From Psilocybe azurescens (taxonomy: Eukaryota > Basidiomycota > Agaricomycetes > Agaricales > Agrocybaceae), in NCBI GenBank assembly GCA_023853785.1, contig JAJIRX010000165.1, forward strand, positions 1 to 25,463: a stretch of 25,463 bases of DNA, given 5' to 3'. The notes under the pieces are model-generated. The model had not been told where the DNA came from. It saw only the letters and a program-made list of their open reading frames with translations, and ran no database searches. The translations under genes were made by a program, and so were the position numbers. Positions 9,198 to 19,500 of the stretch are shown here, piece by piece (position 1 is the first letter of the stretch; every line of letters begins with the position of its first letter).

Positions 9198-9688
9198 GTG
9201 TGCTTCTTATTTGCCCTCTTGGATTTGGGCTCTTTGGGTGTGGATTTTGGGAGTGGTCGACGGTGGTGGAAGCAGGGGAACAGCCATCATTATTGTCTCG
9301 ATGTCTGTGGAGGAGTGTCCGTTTTTGAAGTTTGTCGGGAATTCGGCGACTCGGAACATAACTTATTTGCGGCTGTTAGTTTGATAGCGCGTTGCCAGAA
9401 CATCGTCGCAATTTACCGAGACTCAAATCATTTACATGCCTTCCAACTTGTTACTTCATTCTGTATGCCGAAGAAACAGTCGAGAAGATCTTACGTATAT
9501 ACTAATTTCACGACGAAAACACTACTGAGCATGAATGTCTTTGTTTTGTACTCTTTCTTGCTAAGTGAAATCCGACTCGGCGAAGCAAGTTGACTCACCC
9601 GAAATAGAAATTTACAGATTCGGCGAGTCGACTGCCTTGATTCCTTCTACTTCCTTCTACACCTTCTAGAGTCGTCAAATCGCACAAA
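9198..9688. other. Divergent promoter region between FolB and MYND genes
   Basis: The two genes are transcribed away from this about 490-bp gap, so it must contain both promoters. Just before the MYND start there is a pyrimidine-rich tract with a repeated TTCCTTCTAC unit (about 9640-9668), a common feature of fungal promoters near transcription start sites. CGGCGA-type motifs occur near 9342, 9578 and 9621. I saw no gene on either strand. Confidence 0.5.
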
Positions 9689-11596
9689 ATGGAGAAATTT
9701 GGAACAAATTTACCTCCTATGCTAGTTAACAAATGCCAGGCCTGCTATCATTGCTTCAAAGAGCGGACCAAAGTCCCACTTCAACGATGCTCAGGGTGTT
9801 TGCATGTCTATTATTGTGGCTCAGGTGCGCGTTTTACTTCATCGCGCTTTTCGATGCGATCTCACGTATATATTATCATAGAATGTCAAAGGGTACGTAA
9901 CAAAACTTTTTATTTCTCCTTCAAAGTCTTACATCGTTCTTTGAAGGCGAATTGGCCGAAACACAAAGGACTCTGCAAAGCATTAAAAGCAGTTGAAACA
10001 AAAGACGCCAATACTTTGTTCGCACAATACATGTTCATCGACGAAGATGAAGAGACATACGTGGCCACCAACGTTGACCAGTTGAACAAATGTCTTGAAA
10101 ACGCCGTGCAGATTAAGATGAAAGCATTAGAACGAGAGCTGGAAAGGTCTTTACGGATCGAAGAACGCAATCTTATCGGGTGGGAGCCACGATGCCTTGC
10201 TTGGTACGTTCTTTGATACACTTTCCAGCTCCAGCCGCTGAAGTACGTTCAATATGCAGTGGTCGTTCAGATGCGATTTTTCGCATCGAAGCATCGGTAA
10301 GGAAGCGAGAGCCGCAATCGCCTGGGTTGAAACCTTGCCCTGACTGCCTCTTCTCCTCCTACTGCTCCGAAGAACACTGGGAAGCCGTGAAATCGAAACA
10401 CCAGCAGGTCCCATGTCGCGATGGCCGCGATAACTTGTCGCAGTGTGATATGAACAAGCTCTACGTGGAAGACATCCGTTTCGCGTTGTTGATGTCGGGT
10501 GCAAACGCGGGAGATTTCAAATGGGCTCCTGAACGCACTATGCGGGAATGAAAATCACTTCAGGGCGTTGGATGGAACGATTTTGCGTCTGATGTCGAAG
10601 AGAGTTTTGGTGGGCTTCCCGGAATACGTCCGATGATGGGGGCCGTGCTTCGTGGTATTACGGAAGGCCTCTCTATGCCTCTGACAATTCTATGGGCCCT
10701 TGAGAACCTGAATTCTGATGATGCGTGGACAAAGAATGAGACGCTGAATATCCATGTTCGTCATTCAGTCCATCTATCTGCGCAATTTCATGAGTACTCA
10801 CTCACGATCCCCAGATTCTTGGTGCTGCTCAGAAAGAAATCCTCAATGCCGATCTCTTCGAAGAAATACTACACCGACTTCCTCTTGTCAAAACCTGACG
10901 GTAATGTTAAAATTGCCAGTGTTCTAAGAACAAAAGAGCTAATTCTCTTTTCTTGAAAAGTTGACACTAGTGGGTCCTGATTTAAGTACGATCACAGGAC
11001 CAACTCAGACCTCTAACATCATGGAGACCTGCCCGTAATGTGTTTTCGTTTCTGTTTTTAATACTACTATTGACATGGACTTGTCTGATAAAGGTCCTGC
11101 ACAAGGAGTAGACGGAAGAGGACATTCTATTACCACCCAAAGTCAGTAAAAGGTTATGAAGTGAACTTTGACAAACACTTATCACCGGTACGTATGTAGG
11201 ACATACCATGAATACATTTTCAACCATGGATCAAGCTTTGTCAAACCGGATCTCGCTGTCGCCTTCAACTCAGGGTGTTCTCAGGAATGTACCGACTCGT
11301 GGCAAGAAACACTCATCGCCTTAACCAAACATCGCATCCCAGTAGTATTTACGGTATTTATACTTGCGTCCTCTCCTTCGTTTGCAGTCTCTCATCGACT
11401 CCCTCGATATTTTAGGCATTCAATGAGGAAGAAGCTGAAGCTGAAGCCAAAATCTTTAGGGCAGCTGGAGCGACACTTCATCCCTCAACTTGGTCCTAGA
11501 ATCAACCCTTGGGGTAGTCAACTTGCCAGAGCGGAGCCCAATAAAGTCACAGGTTTCTATGCCGTCAATGGATGGCTTGCGGGAGGGTTCCAATAA
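9689..11596 (+). CDS. MYND-type zinc-finger protein, nine exons, with three apparent lesions
   Basis: This is a member of a large agaricomycete MYND-finger family of unknown role. Exons: 9689-9824, 9882-9892, 9947-10203, 10260-10755, 10815-10900, 10961-11034, 11094-11141, 11200-11353 and 11416-11596. The start is the ATG of MEKFGTNLPPM. The MYND finger spans residues 16-59 with ligands in the order C16-x2-C19, C34-x2-C37, YC43-x3-C47, H55 and C59; exon 2 is only 11 nt and supplies part of it (ECQR). A second Cys/His cluster follows in exons 3-4 (WEPRCLAC-GRSD, then PCPDCLFSSYCSEEHWEAV). Family blocks continue: GLSMPLTILWALENLNSDDAW, ILGAAQKEILNADLFEEILH, FVKPDLAVAFNSGCSQE and KVTGFYAVNGWLAGGF near the end. 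Lesions: TGA at 10549-10551 where Trp is likely (RE-W-KSL), one base short at 10894-10895 (VKT to LTL), and one base extra near 11482-11485 (ATLHP to QLGPR). Splice joins otherwise keep frame. Confidence 0.88.
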
Positions 11597-11758
11597 TACC
11601 ATATTCTATCGTAATTCAAATTCAAATATTCGCTTTATTCCTCACTACCTAGTAGGTTTACTTCTGCTCTGAGAACCACCAATTTAGATAATTATGCATC
11701 GCACTGAGATGGCACTTTGGAAAGTATGGCTGGCATGTACGAACATCCTCGGCTTGTT
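11597..11758. other. Short gap after MYND gene
   Basis: 3' flank of the MYND gene, running into the relic on the opposite strand. A degraded continuation of the relic may extend into it. Confidence 0.4.
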
Positions 11759-12094
11759 CTATGTCTGCCAGTGATGGGTATTTGATGCTGCTGTGATGGC
11801 AAACCCAGAGCGCAGGAGAATATTGTTTTGTTCACAGTCCATGAGGCAGGTATCCATCTTTGTGTCTCTCCACTTCCTACATATGAATAGAGGCAGATCA
11901 ATTCGCCTACGTGCCACCCGATTTTGATGACCATAACCGGTAAGCTGGAGGAGTTCAACAGTGAAGTCGACAACAGCAGATTCACCCAAGCTGCGGAGCA
12001 TAACCAAGTCCACCAATTTGATGAGTCTGGCATTGTGGTACTGCTGCATGTTGTTGGCTTCAAGATGCTGGAGGCGCTCTGGAGTCTGGATCAA
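11759..12094 (-). pseudogene. Relic of a basidiomycete-restricted hypothetical family
   Basis: The minus-strand frame reads TPERLQHLEANNMQQY, LVDLVMLRSLGESAVVDFTV, ELLQLTGYGHQNRVARRR, IDLPLFICRKWRDTKMDTCL and CEQNNILL. I recognise this as the start of a hypothetical-protein family widely expanded in mushroom-forming fungi (pattern: ESAVVDF..LL...GY....RVAR...DLPL.ICGE...TKTDVCL). In intact members the chain goes on with a QEDKR-type segment and some 100 or more further residues. Here the frame runs into unrelated residues after NNILL and stops. No start codon in a proper first exon was found. The function of the family is unknown to me. It is most likely a broken copy; a missing intron join is the alternative. 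Confidence 0.55.
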
Positions 12095-12913
12095 CTGCAG
12101 GGTCTGGGAGAACCACCAGAATTCTGCGCGAGAACGGCAAAGGCCCTGATCAATCTAGGTTTAGAGGTGCTGAATGAGAGCTAAAATGTCAAGGTTTGTG
12201 GAAAATCGTGGATAGTTTCAGTCAACTATCAATTGGAGGGCGATACTTTGTATTTTACATACAAAATTTGAGCCAAATATGACCCAGTTGTAAAATTTCG
12301 ACATATTCTTTCATTGTCATTGGAAGCGGTCGTCTATCGCCGGCCATGTTTGTGGAACCTGCGGTGAAAATGGACCGTAACAAACTCAAAAAGGGATTAT
12401 TCGGAAAACTCGCCACTTCCGCTTCTGTTCACATGGACCCATGTGTATACACAGAAAGGCAGACAATAACTAATCACTTTCAGAATCCAGAGTTACCACA
12501 AGGTAGAACTTAGAAGATATCGGCGATTGAAAATTAGCCAGCGGCGCTGCATAAATCTGGCCCAGAATACAGCGCGTGATCCTATGGTATAAGCTCATAC
12601 GTTCCGAGATATGTATTCATTCAACCCTCATGGAGTCCAATTTGGATCAAAGGCTGTGCGCCGCGCACACGTTCAGAAAAGATGGGATTCAGCTTCTCAT
12701 AAATATATATCTCCGGCTTGAAGGTAGCAAGGAACGAGTTTGCAGGCTAATAGTGGTTCTTGGGACCCTGTTTCACTGACCACTTAAACGTGCATTTAGT
12801 CGGTATGCATGATTTGATCCCGCCGTTTCTTCGCTCGTTCTTTTGCCACGCAGCAATTAGTCGAACAGTTCCAAAAAAAGTCTTGTTATTGTCTTATCCC
12901 TGAACAAATGAGC
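12095..12913. other. Gene-free stretch of about 820 bp
   Basis: Only short, unconnected open frames are present. The segment lies between the relic and the 3' end of the first BCS1-like gene. I saw no repeat, RNA gene or coding block in it. Confidence 0.45.
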
Positions 12914-15237
12914 CTATACTGCTTCAGTGGAATCTGCAGAGGATGTAGTACTTGTAGACACAGTTATATCTGGGCCGACGGATACTTGAAGTCGATCAGC
13001 CTGGGTGCTGGTATGAGAACCCGAGCAGTTACAGCCTGAACAACCTGTAGTAGATTGTGCACTCTGCAGGATCATGCCAGGCTGTTGGAGATTACCTGAT
13101 AGTCCTCCCTCATTAATACGAATGCTATTAGTAGCATCGTAGGAAGATAGACTTCCATTTCCCCATAATCTAAGCTTTTCCAGCGATCCTTGTAGCTTTT
13201 CTACTTCCTTCGCGTCTTTCTTGTCTTTGAGTTTGCTTGTTCTCTCCTCTGCGCGTGTTTTTATCTCCTCTTTTTCCTTTCTTTCTTCGTCAATCCATAC
13301 CTTGAACTCGGTCACAGCGCGCTCAGGCTCCTTTTTACAGGATAACAAATACCCTTGCAATTCAGCAAGCGAGAATTCATTCTCCGGAAATTGAGAGGCG
13401 AATTGAGAGGCGAGTGACTTGATTGTCGCCTCTTTATCCAAAGTGAGAGTATCAGTGAGTGACTTTTTCTTCTTTATTGGATATCGAAGCGGTAGTAGTG
13501 GTCAATTGTGATGATCCAGAAAGCGTGGTATAAGCTGGGGGATAAAATCGTAGGAAAAGAGCTTCTGCCTGGGCTTTCGTGGATAGCTTGTATTGGATTT
13601 TGCGGTCAATACGCCCGGGTCGGAGGAGTGCAGGGTCTAATCGCTCTACGTAATTTGTTGTTGCAAAGAAAAGCTTCCCTTCTTCGCTTCCCACTCCGTC
13701 CAGAACATTGAGTAGTCCCGACAGAGTGACGCCCGACTTTGAGAAATTTGGTGGTAGTCCTGCCACCATGCCAGGGAAGCTCGGCATATTATTGTCTTCC
13801 ATATCCTCTCGCGATTGAAAAGCACAGTCGATGTCTTCGATCAAAAGTATAGCAGTGTTTGGTATGGATGATACTGCTCGCTGGAGGAACGAATCGTCGA
13901 CACTATTGAATTAAGAAAAAGTGAGTTAATGTATGAGTATCGAAATATCGCATTTAATAGTACTGACAATCCAGATGCTAATGACAAAGAGTAAATCTCA
14001 AGGCCAAGTTCTCCTGCCTAAAAATTAAACGGCAAGAGTGAGCAGAGTCCACGAGAAATGAGGCAGCACTTACGATCGCGTATATGGTTGAGGCTATATT
14101 ATTGGCCAATGTCAGGGTAAATCTCTCAGAGTAAACAAAATGACGAACTTTTGCCTGTGCCAGGAGGGCCGTGCAATAGATATCCCCTACGGTGAGGGAT
14201 ACCAGCTGTTGAATACCATTCCACCATGCTCAAGAACTCTTTGCGTCATCGACTAGTGATTGAACGACACCATGCGGTAAGATGATAGAGCTGAGAGGGC
14301 GACGGGATTTGGTTTTGGCGCTCGTCCAGGGATTTCCCATCATCCCAGGGTGATAAGGACCATTCTAAATGGTTAATATCGTCACGTTGGAGCCAGCTCG
14401 AACATACGTGTACATAAACATACCTGTTCTACTGTATGCACAGTAACATGTGGTTGGCTGAAATTGAGATACATCTCTCTAGCGTCATCTACGAAACAAG
14501 ATAAAGCAGTCATATCACGCGTATAGATTCTACATGCACGGATTGTGCTGTAAGTTAACAAGTTGTATTGACAATGGTGTTTTTCTTCACTCACGTCAAG
14601 AAAAGCATTCTCGATCCTGAAGGCTGTCCACCCGCCTCTGTATAGACATGTTGTCCACGAGACCCAATACTTCGTCTGGTCTCGGCCCAATAACCGTTCC
14701 ATCTGAAGAGTTGTGCCATCTCGTAAGTAGGAACGTACTCAGCAGGACCGTTGATTTGGGCTTGCTCCCTATTATTGTTGATGTTAATGCCCCATCTTCG
14801 CCTAGAGGACCTTGCGGTAACGTGAAATCGGCGCGATCGCTTCCATATTTTTTCTCTGTCTGATAAGGAAAAAGCAAGCACTTTAGAAATACTAGTTCAC
14901 AACACCGTGAAAAAGCTACAACAGACCAAGAAGAGTGTGATCCAATCATATACGGGGTCTCCTTCGTCAAACTGGGCCGTTATTGAATATTCTGCCAGGA
15001 ATATGGGCAGTTAGTTATAGTGATCGAAAAGACTCAATCGTTTGGTACTACTCACGGAAAAAATCGAACCTTTCATACACCCAGCGAAAAAATCTTCTAC
15101 CAGTTTCAACCAAAGATCCTAAGAGGAAGAGCTTAATGCTATTAAACGCCAGGGAGTCGGATTGAAAAAGAGGTGCAAGGAATGAAAGTCCTAAAAGCGG
15201 GTTATCGAGCTCATGATAGAGATCCAAGGTCCATCAT
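12914..15237 (-). CDS. BCS1-like AAA ATPase, paralog 1, with several homopolymer frame breaks
   Basis: Member of the BCS1 group of membrane-bound AAA proteins. The founding member translocates the folded Rieske protein across the mitochondrial inner membrane; this fungal branch is divergent and its substrate is unknown. There are eight exons: about 15056-15237, 14927-14991, 14595-14859, 14424-14547, 14149-14364, 14074-14093, 13968-14017 and 12914-13902. The N-terminal part has a hydrophobic segment ([13 protein letters not shown]) and the BCS1_N domain ([32 protein letters not shown]). Walker A is GPPGTGKTS, split by an intron; Walker B is [12 protein letters not shown]. The second region of homology is [16 protein letters not shown] followed by [13 protein letters not shown]1-type C-terminal helix ([20 protein letters not shown]) leads into a charged coiled-coil-like stretch ([16 protein letters not shown]) and a Ser/Thr/Cys-rich tail (CSGCNCSG). 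Frame breaks occur at about 15203-15211, 14848-14853, 14240-14242 and 13464-13468; paralog 2 shows the expected frame at these points. The exact start is uncertain; an ATG at 15289 opens a different frame. Confidence 0.9.
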
Positions 15238-15776
15238 TTCCAGGATTGTAGTGTTTGGATGGATCTCCAGGGATAGGCGTCCAATTCATAATGATACGAT
15301 AGAGAAGACTTGGAGTGCAACAAGTTAGATGAGGGATAGATCAAGGAGTGCGTTCGCAGGGTCTGACTTGATGCCTGGGCTGAGTGTAATTTATACTTGC
15401 AGGAATCTGACTCATAGTCGGATGTGATGGAGCGCAGCTCGCGATACTGAAATATAGGTATGTGGATGGCTTGTCGACGTTAACACGTTCTTTCAGTTCC
15501 AGTGCAACCAATTACATGCCTTTGAACACATAGCCTTTGAATATGCTGGCGCGCTGAGATTCGGTCCCGAAAAACACGCATACATTTCCCTGATGTCCGA
15601 AATCGCCGAGCTAAACGTGAGTCAACACAAAAAGACACGAGTCTGATTGCGAATCATCAACTACTGAGACGTTACAAATATCGCGAGAATGGTATTGTCG
15701 GCACATTGAAAGTAGCTATCTATCCACAAGGTATGGAAACGTTAATAAAGCATCGTTCATGCGAACTCCGGTTCAT
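15238..15776. other. Spacer between BCS1 paralogs containing an exon-like stretch on the plus strand
   Basis: This gap holds the promoter of BCS1 paralog 1 and the 3' flank of paralog 2. On the plus strand, about 15496-15617, a frame with strong protein character reads QLHAFEHIAFEYAG then ALRFGPEKHAYISLMSEIAE. It is preceded by TTTCAG and followed by AAC|GTGAGT, exactly the borders expected of an internal exon. No matching exon was found on either side, so it looks like an orphan exon of an unidentified gene. I do not recognise the family. Confidence 0.4.
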
Positions 15777-18173
15777 TTAAGGCGATAGAGGGTTTGCACG
15801 AGTAGCATTACCATCGCGATTAATCAGCTCAGAACTTGGAGAGGCCTGAAGCTCGAAAGCAACATTTGCCGGATTACGGTGAGACGGAGTTGAAGATGCG
15901 TGCACGCTGTTCTTCGCGGAGTCGTCATTGACAGCAAGTTGTTGAGGCATACCGACAGTATCAGAGCGTGAGGCTGTAGGTGTAGGTGTCGCTTGCCTGT
16001 GTTGCCTTCCTCCGACAGAAACGCCAGGTCTTGCCGATCCATCTTCCAGATGCCTGGCCTCTTTCTCCTCTTTCTTTTTCTTCTTCTTTTCTTTCGCCTC
16101 TTCTTCTCTCTTTTCCCTTTCTAGTTTGTCCTTCCTCTCTTGTTCTACCCAAGCACCAACTCCCTCAGCGGCCCGAAGGGGCTCGTGTTTGCATGAAAGA
16201 AGAAACCCTTGCAGTTCGGCAGTAGAAAATTCGTGTTGAGGCACCGAGGACGAGAAATGTTCCGCGAGAATGTGAATATCTACTTGTTTCTCTGATCCGA
16301 AATGAGATTCACTGGCTACAGATTTCTCGACTGATTCTTCTGCCAATGACTCGGGGTAGAAGCGTACAAACAGGGCTGCGGCTTGCTCTTGGGTGGCGAG
16401 CTGATATGGAATTTTGACGTCGATCCTTCCAGGGCGCATAAGAGCAGGATCCAAGCGATCTATATAATTTGTCTAGAGAACGGAAATGAGCTTCAATCTT
16501 GTAACACGTCGAGATACGGAAAATACCGTTGCAAAGAAAAGCTTTCCCTCTTCACTTCCAACACCGTCGAGAATATTTAGAAGCCCAGAAAGAGTGACGG
16601 CAGAGCGTGTTCTCATAGGTAAAGCGCCACGTCTGCCCATGCCTGACATATTCATACTCATGACCATAGCATTCATGGACGCTTCTTCTTCTTCGTCTTC
16701 GCGGGAAGGAAAAGCACAATCGATATCTTCAATCAAGATAATCGCTTGTTTGGGTATAGAGGATACGGCGCGTTCCAGATACGAGTCATCGACGCTGAAG
16801 ATAGTTATAAGATCAGACATAAAAAGATTACGAGGCAGAAATCTCACAGGTTTGACGAAAGTGAGAGAGAATATATCTCCATTCCCAATTCTCCTGCCTA
16901 GAAAAAGGCGGTCAGAAAGTAGATTCCGTATAAGTGACGCATTTCACTTACAACAGCGTAAATGGTTGATGCTAGACGTTTACCAACGACAATCAGATTG
17001 ACCATAGTAGATAGGAAGGGAAACAGAACTAACTTTTGCCAGTCCCAGGCGGGCCGTGAAGTAGGTATCCTCTTCGATGAGGGATACCTGCTTTTATATA
17101 CCAGGCTTCTGACTTGATGAATTCGCGAGCATCTTCTACGAGGGAGTTGATGACTCCTTCTTGAAGTATAATTGAACTGAGCGGCCGGCGCATTTTTCGT
17201 TTGGCATTACGCCATATGCTTTGGCGAGGATGGACCATCGTGTGCTTCATGCAAATAGGTGAGCTTATACGTCAAGATAGAAGTATGGGGAGGCAAGCGT
17301 ACATCAGCACTATGCACAATGACATGTGGTCTGCTGGTTGCCACGTATCTCTGCCGAGCATCGTCGACCAATGCAGACAGTACACCCATATTACGAGTGT
17401 ATAACCTATAACTAAATCGTAAGTGACACGCAGCATAATTATGTTATTCTTTGATACATACGTTAAAGACAACTTGCCCTGAGAGTTGTCCATCCCAATA
17501 TTATCGAATTCCCGTTGCTTTTTGTTTGATCCACCCCTCCTGATCTCTGCCCAGTAGCCCCTCCACCGAAAGAGTTGTGGTTCGTCGTACGTCGGGACGT
17601 ATTCTGCATGCTCGTCGACATGTCCACCTGGTTTAAGGATCGAGGTCAGGCTCACTGACCATTGTCGAAGTGAAGAAGAAGCGTTGACTCGAAACTGCCG
17701 TGAGCGAGTCCACACTTGCTCTTCAGTCTTTTATGAGTGAGAATGAGTAATGGTGTATGCAATGAGAGAGATACAATGTACCAGGAACAGTATAATCCAC
17801 TCGTATGCAGGATCCCCTTCCGCGAAATGCGCAGTAATTGAGTATTCTGAAAGAGGATCGTTTTATTGAACATCGAGCAATGAACGGTACAGCATGGTGA
17901 GAAATGTCCGTCTCGCGACCGTTAATAAGTGACTTATGAAATGAAACTCACGAAAGGGTTTGAATCTCTCCATCGCCCAGCCAAAAACCTCCGCCCACTT
18001 TCGATGATGGTGCCCAACAGAAATAGCCGCATGCTGTTTGCAATGTACGAACTAGACCCTCCCGCGCCTTCCCCATTGATCCAGTTTTCCCGTTTATCCC
18101 TTGAAAGAATGACGCTATGAAAGAGAACCCAAAATGCGAGTGAGGGCGTTGGCAGGGCCGAACCAAGAGACAT
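15777..18173 (-). CDS. BCS1-like AAA ATPase, paralog 2, one homopolymer frame break
   Basis: Tandem paralog of the gene at 12914-15237, same strand. Nine exons: 17952-18173, 17782-17846, 17462-17727, 17303-17411, 17034-17244, 16952-16971, 16848-16897, 16527-16794 and 15777-16472. Seven intron positions are shared with paralog 1, and exons of 65, 20 and 50 nt have identical sizes. The start is set at [15 protein letters not shown]; a hydrophobic stretch [14 protein letters not shown] follows. The BCS1_N domain includes [20 protein letters not shown] and [13 protein letters not shown]. Walker A is GPPGTGKTST, split after the Lys by an intron; Walker B is [12 protein letters not shown]. After Walker B there is an acidic and Met-rich insert ([20 protein letters not shown]). 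The second region of homology reads [20 protein letters not shown]. The C-terminal helix [20 protein letters not shown] runs into a Lys/Glu-rich stretch ([20 protein letters not shown]), then a Ser/Thr/Pro tail. One base is missing in the run at 17983-17987 (paralog 1 has six at this site), breaking frame at SGRRF to WAMERF. An extra intron (16473-16526) splits FFAT|TNY. Confidence 0.92.
16473..16526 (-). other. Paralog-specific intron within the AAA second region of homology
   Basis: This 54-nt GT-AG intron begins after GCAACG and ends TCTCTAG before ACAAATTAT. Paralog 1 has the same coding sequence uninterrupted ([16 protein letters not shown]), so the intron was gained or lost after the duplication. 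Confidence 0.8.
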
Positions 18174-19273
18174 CAGGGGTATCCGCGGATTCGTACGACA
18201 TCGCAATATGGTTTGTATTCAAGCAAGAATTGATAAAAGTAGAGTAACTGGTGCCACTCGTGTCTTATATCGTTAATTGTAACGACACAAATAACAATTT
18301 CCCAGCGCTTATCTCGAATATCCGCAGTAAAAAGCAGTCCGACGCGTAAGGTGCTTACTCCTTGAAAATTTCTTTATGAGTCATTGATTAGCATCGTGAT
18401 AGAAGTAGAAGGATGTGAGACAAAATCCTGACGCACCAAATGCAATCTTGCCTAGTGCAGTCCAGCTTATCCTCGGTCGTTCCCTCCTGTCTGATTTCGA
18501 GGCGATTGGAAATATTCAAGCCTCAATGCACAATTCGAATTGCAATTGGAGTATAGATTAGAATGACGCGGTTTGAAAAGGTCTTGAATGGGGTGACGTA
18601 AAGAAACCAACATAGAGCGGTTTTAATCGTGCCCATATCCGGCTGTGGAGCCGCAGTGATGAACATTATTGAGAGAATATAGACTTTGACTGGAATGCCT
18701 TTCTACTTTTTCACTTTCGATGAGCAAGTCGTTGTCATAGTGATTAGAGTTTCCAGTAAAAATGACAAGCAAATTTTGGAGCGTCTAGTTTGTCAGACAG
18801 TGTGTTCAATAGAAGTTCAACGGAAGTCAAGACTCTTGCAGGACGTGACGAGGCCAAGCAGACATATCAATTATGTAATAAGTATCCATTATGTAAGTTA
18901 TTACTACTCGACTGCAATTCTCCAAAGCTCGTTCTTAATCCAGTAGATTTATCTTCAAATACGTCTATAACTCATTAATTGTACCCATGAACTTTTGGTG
19001 AAGTTTCCGTGTTGGTGCAGTTTCAAATGGTCCACCGAGGAGACCGACAGTGACCCACGATCGAGTCATCGATAGGCCATCGCAGTGCTTGTATTTGGCT
19101 TGTATAGGATATTTGAGCTGATGTTTTGCATCGGGATCACAAAGAGGTGGCTGTAAGTTTTCATTGCGGTGTTGGCCATTGAAATGAGGCAGGGAAGATA
19201 TTGGCTGCTAGCTTGGTGACTTTACATTGATAGCAGGACTGTCGCTGTATCTGGGGTCAGGCTGCTTTGCCCT
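18174..19273. other. Upstream region of BCS1 paralog 2; no clear gene
   Basis: The first few hundred bases should contain the promoter of paralog 2. Beyond that, open frames on the plus strand (about 18686-18978) lack any recognisable motif or splice context. A weak similarity between about 18800-18840 and about 20660-20705 (TGTGTTCAATA...TTCAACGG) may point to an old duplicated flank, but it is too short to be sure. Confidence 0.35.
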
Positions 19274-19500
19274 TCAATTGTCGACAAGGGCGAAAACGCC
19301 GGTTTTCGCTGAGCCATCTTGATTGTACTGAGCCTCTTTGTTCCTAATCCCAACTCTTCTTCCCTCGTCACTACTCTCTCTTTGCTGTGACAATTGTTCT
19401 GCCCTCTTATGCTTCATCCAGTCACAAACTTTTTCAATCGCTCGTCCAGGCACATTTGTGGTGATTCTCGTTTTCAGAATTAAAATCGTCACTACGTGCC
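19274..19500 (-). pseudogene. Third BCS1-like copy: C-terminal tail remnant only
   Basis: The minus-strand frame reads RAIEKVCDWMKHKRAEQLSQ then KEAQYNQDGSAKTGVFA. This lines up with paralog 2 at [17 protein letters not shown] and [16 protein letters not shown]: the stretch after the C-terminal helix, the charged linker and the DGSA-x-x-GV motif are all in order. No AAA domain, Walker motif or N-terminal region was found to the right of it. It is best read as what is left of a third tandem copy. The match is short, so chance similarity is not excluded. Confidence 0.55.

Noticed and set aside
11924..12184. Plus-strand open frame of 86 codons
   Set aside because: It is antisense to the recognised relic, whose minus-strand frame has the family motif.
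13440..13470. Short intron as an explanation of the frame change between the AAA core and tail of BCS1 paralog 1
   Set aside because: The only GT-AG pair gives about 32 nt and the wrong phase. The frame change coincides with an A/T run, and paralog 2 has no intron there.
2033..17987. Programmed ribosomal frameshifting as an explanation for the many frame changes
   Set aside because: Shifts go in both directions, occur in unrelated genes and lack shared slippery sites or downstream structures. Sequencing indels fit better.
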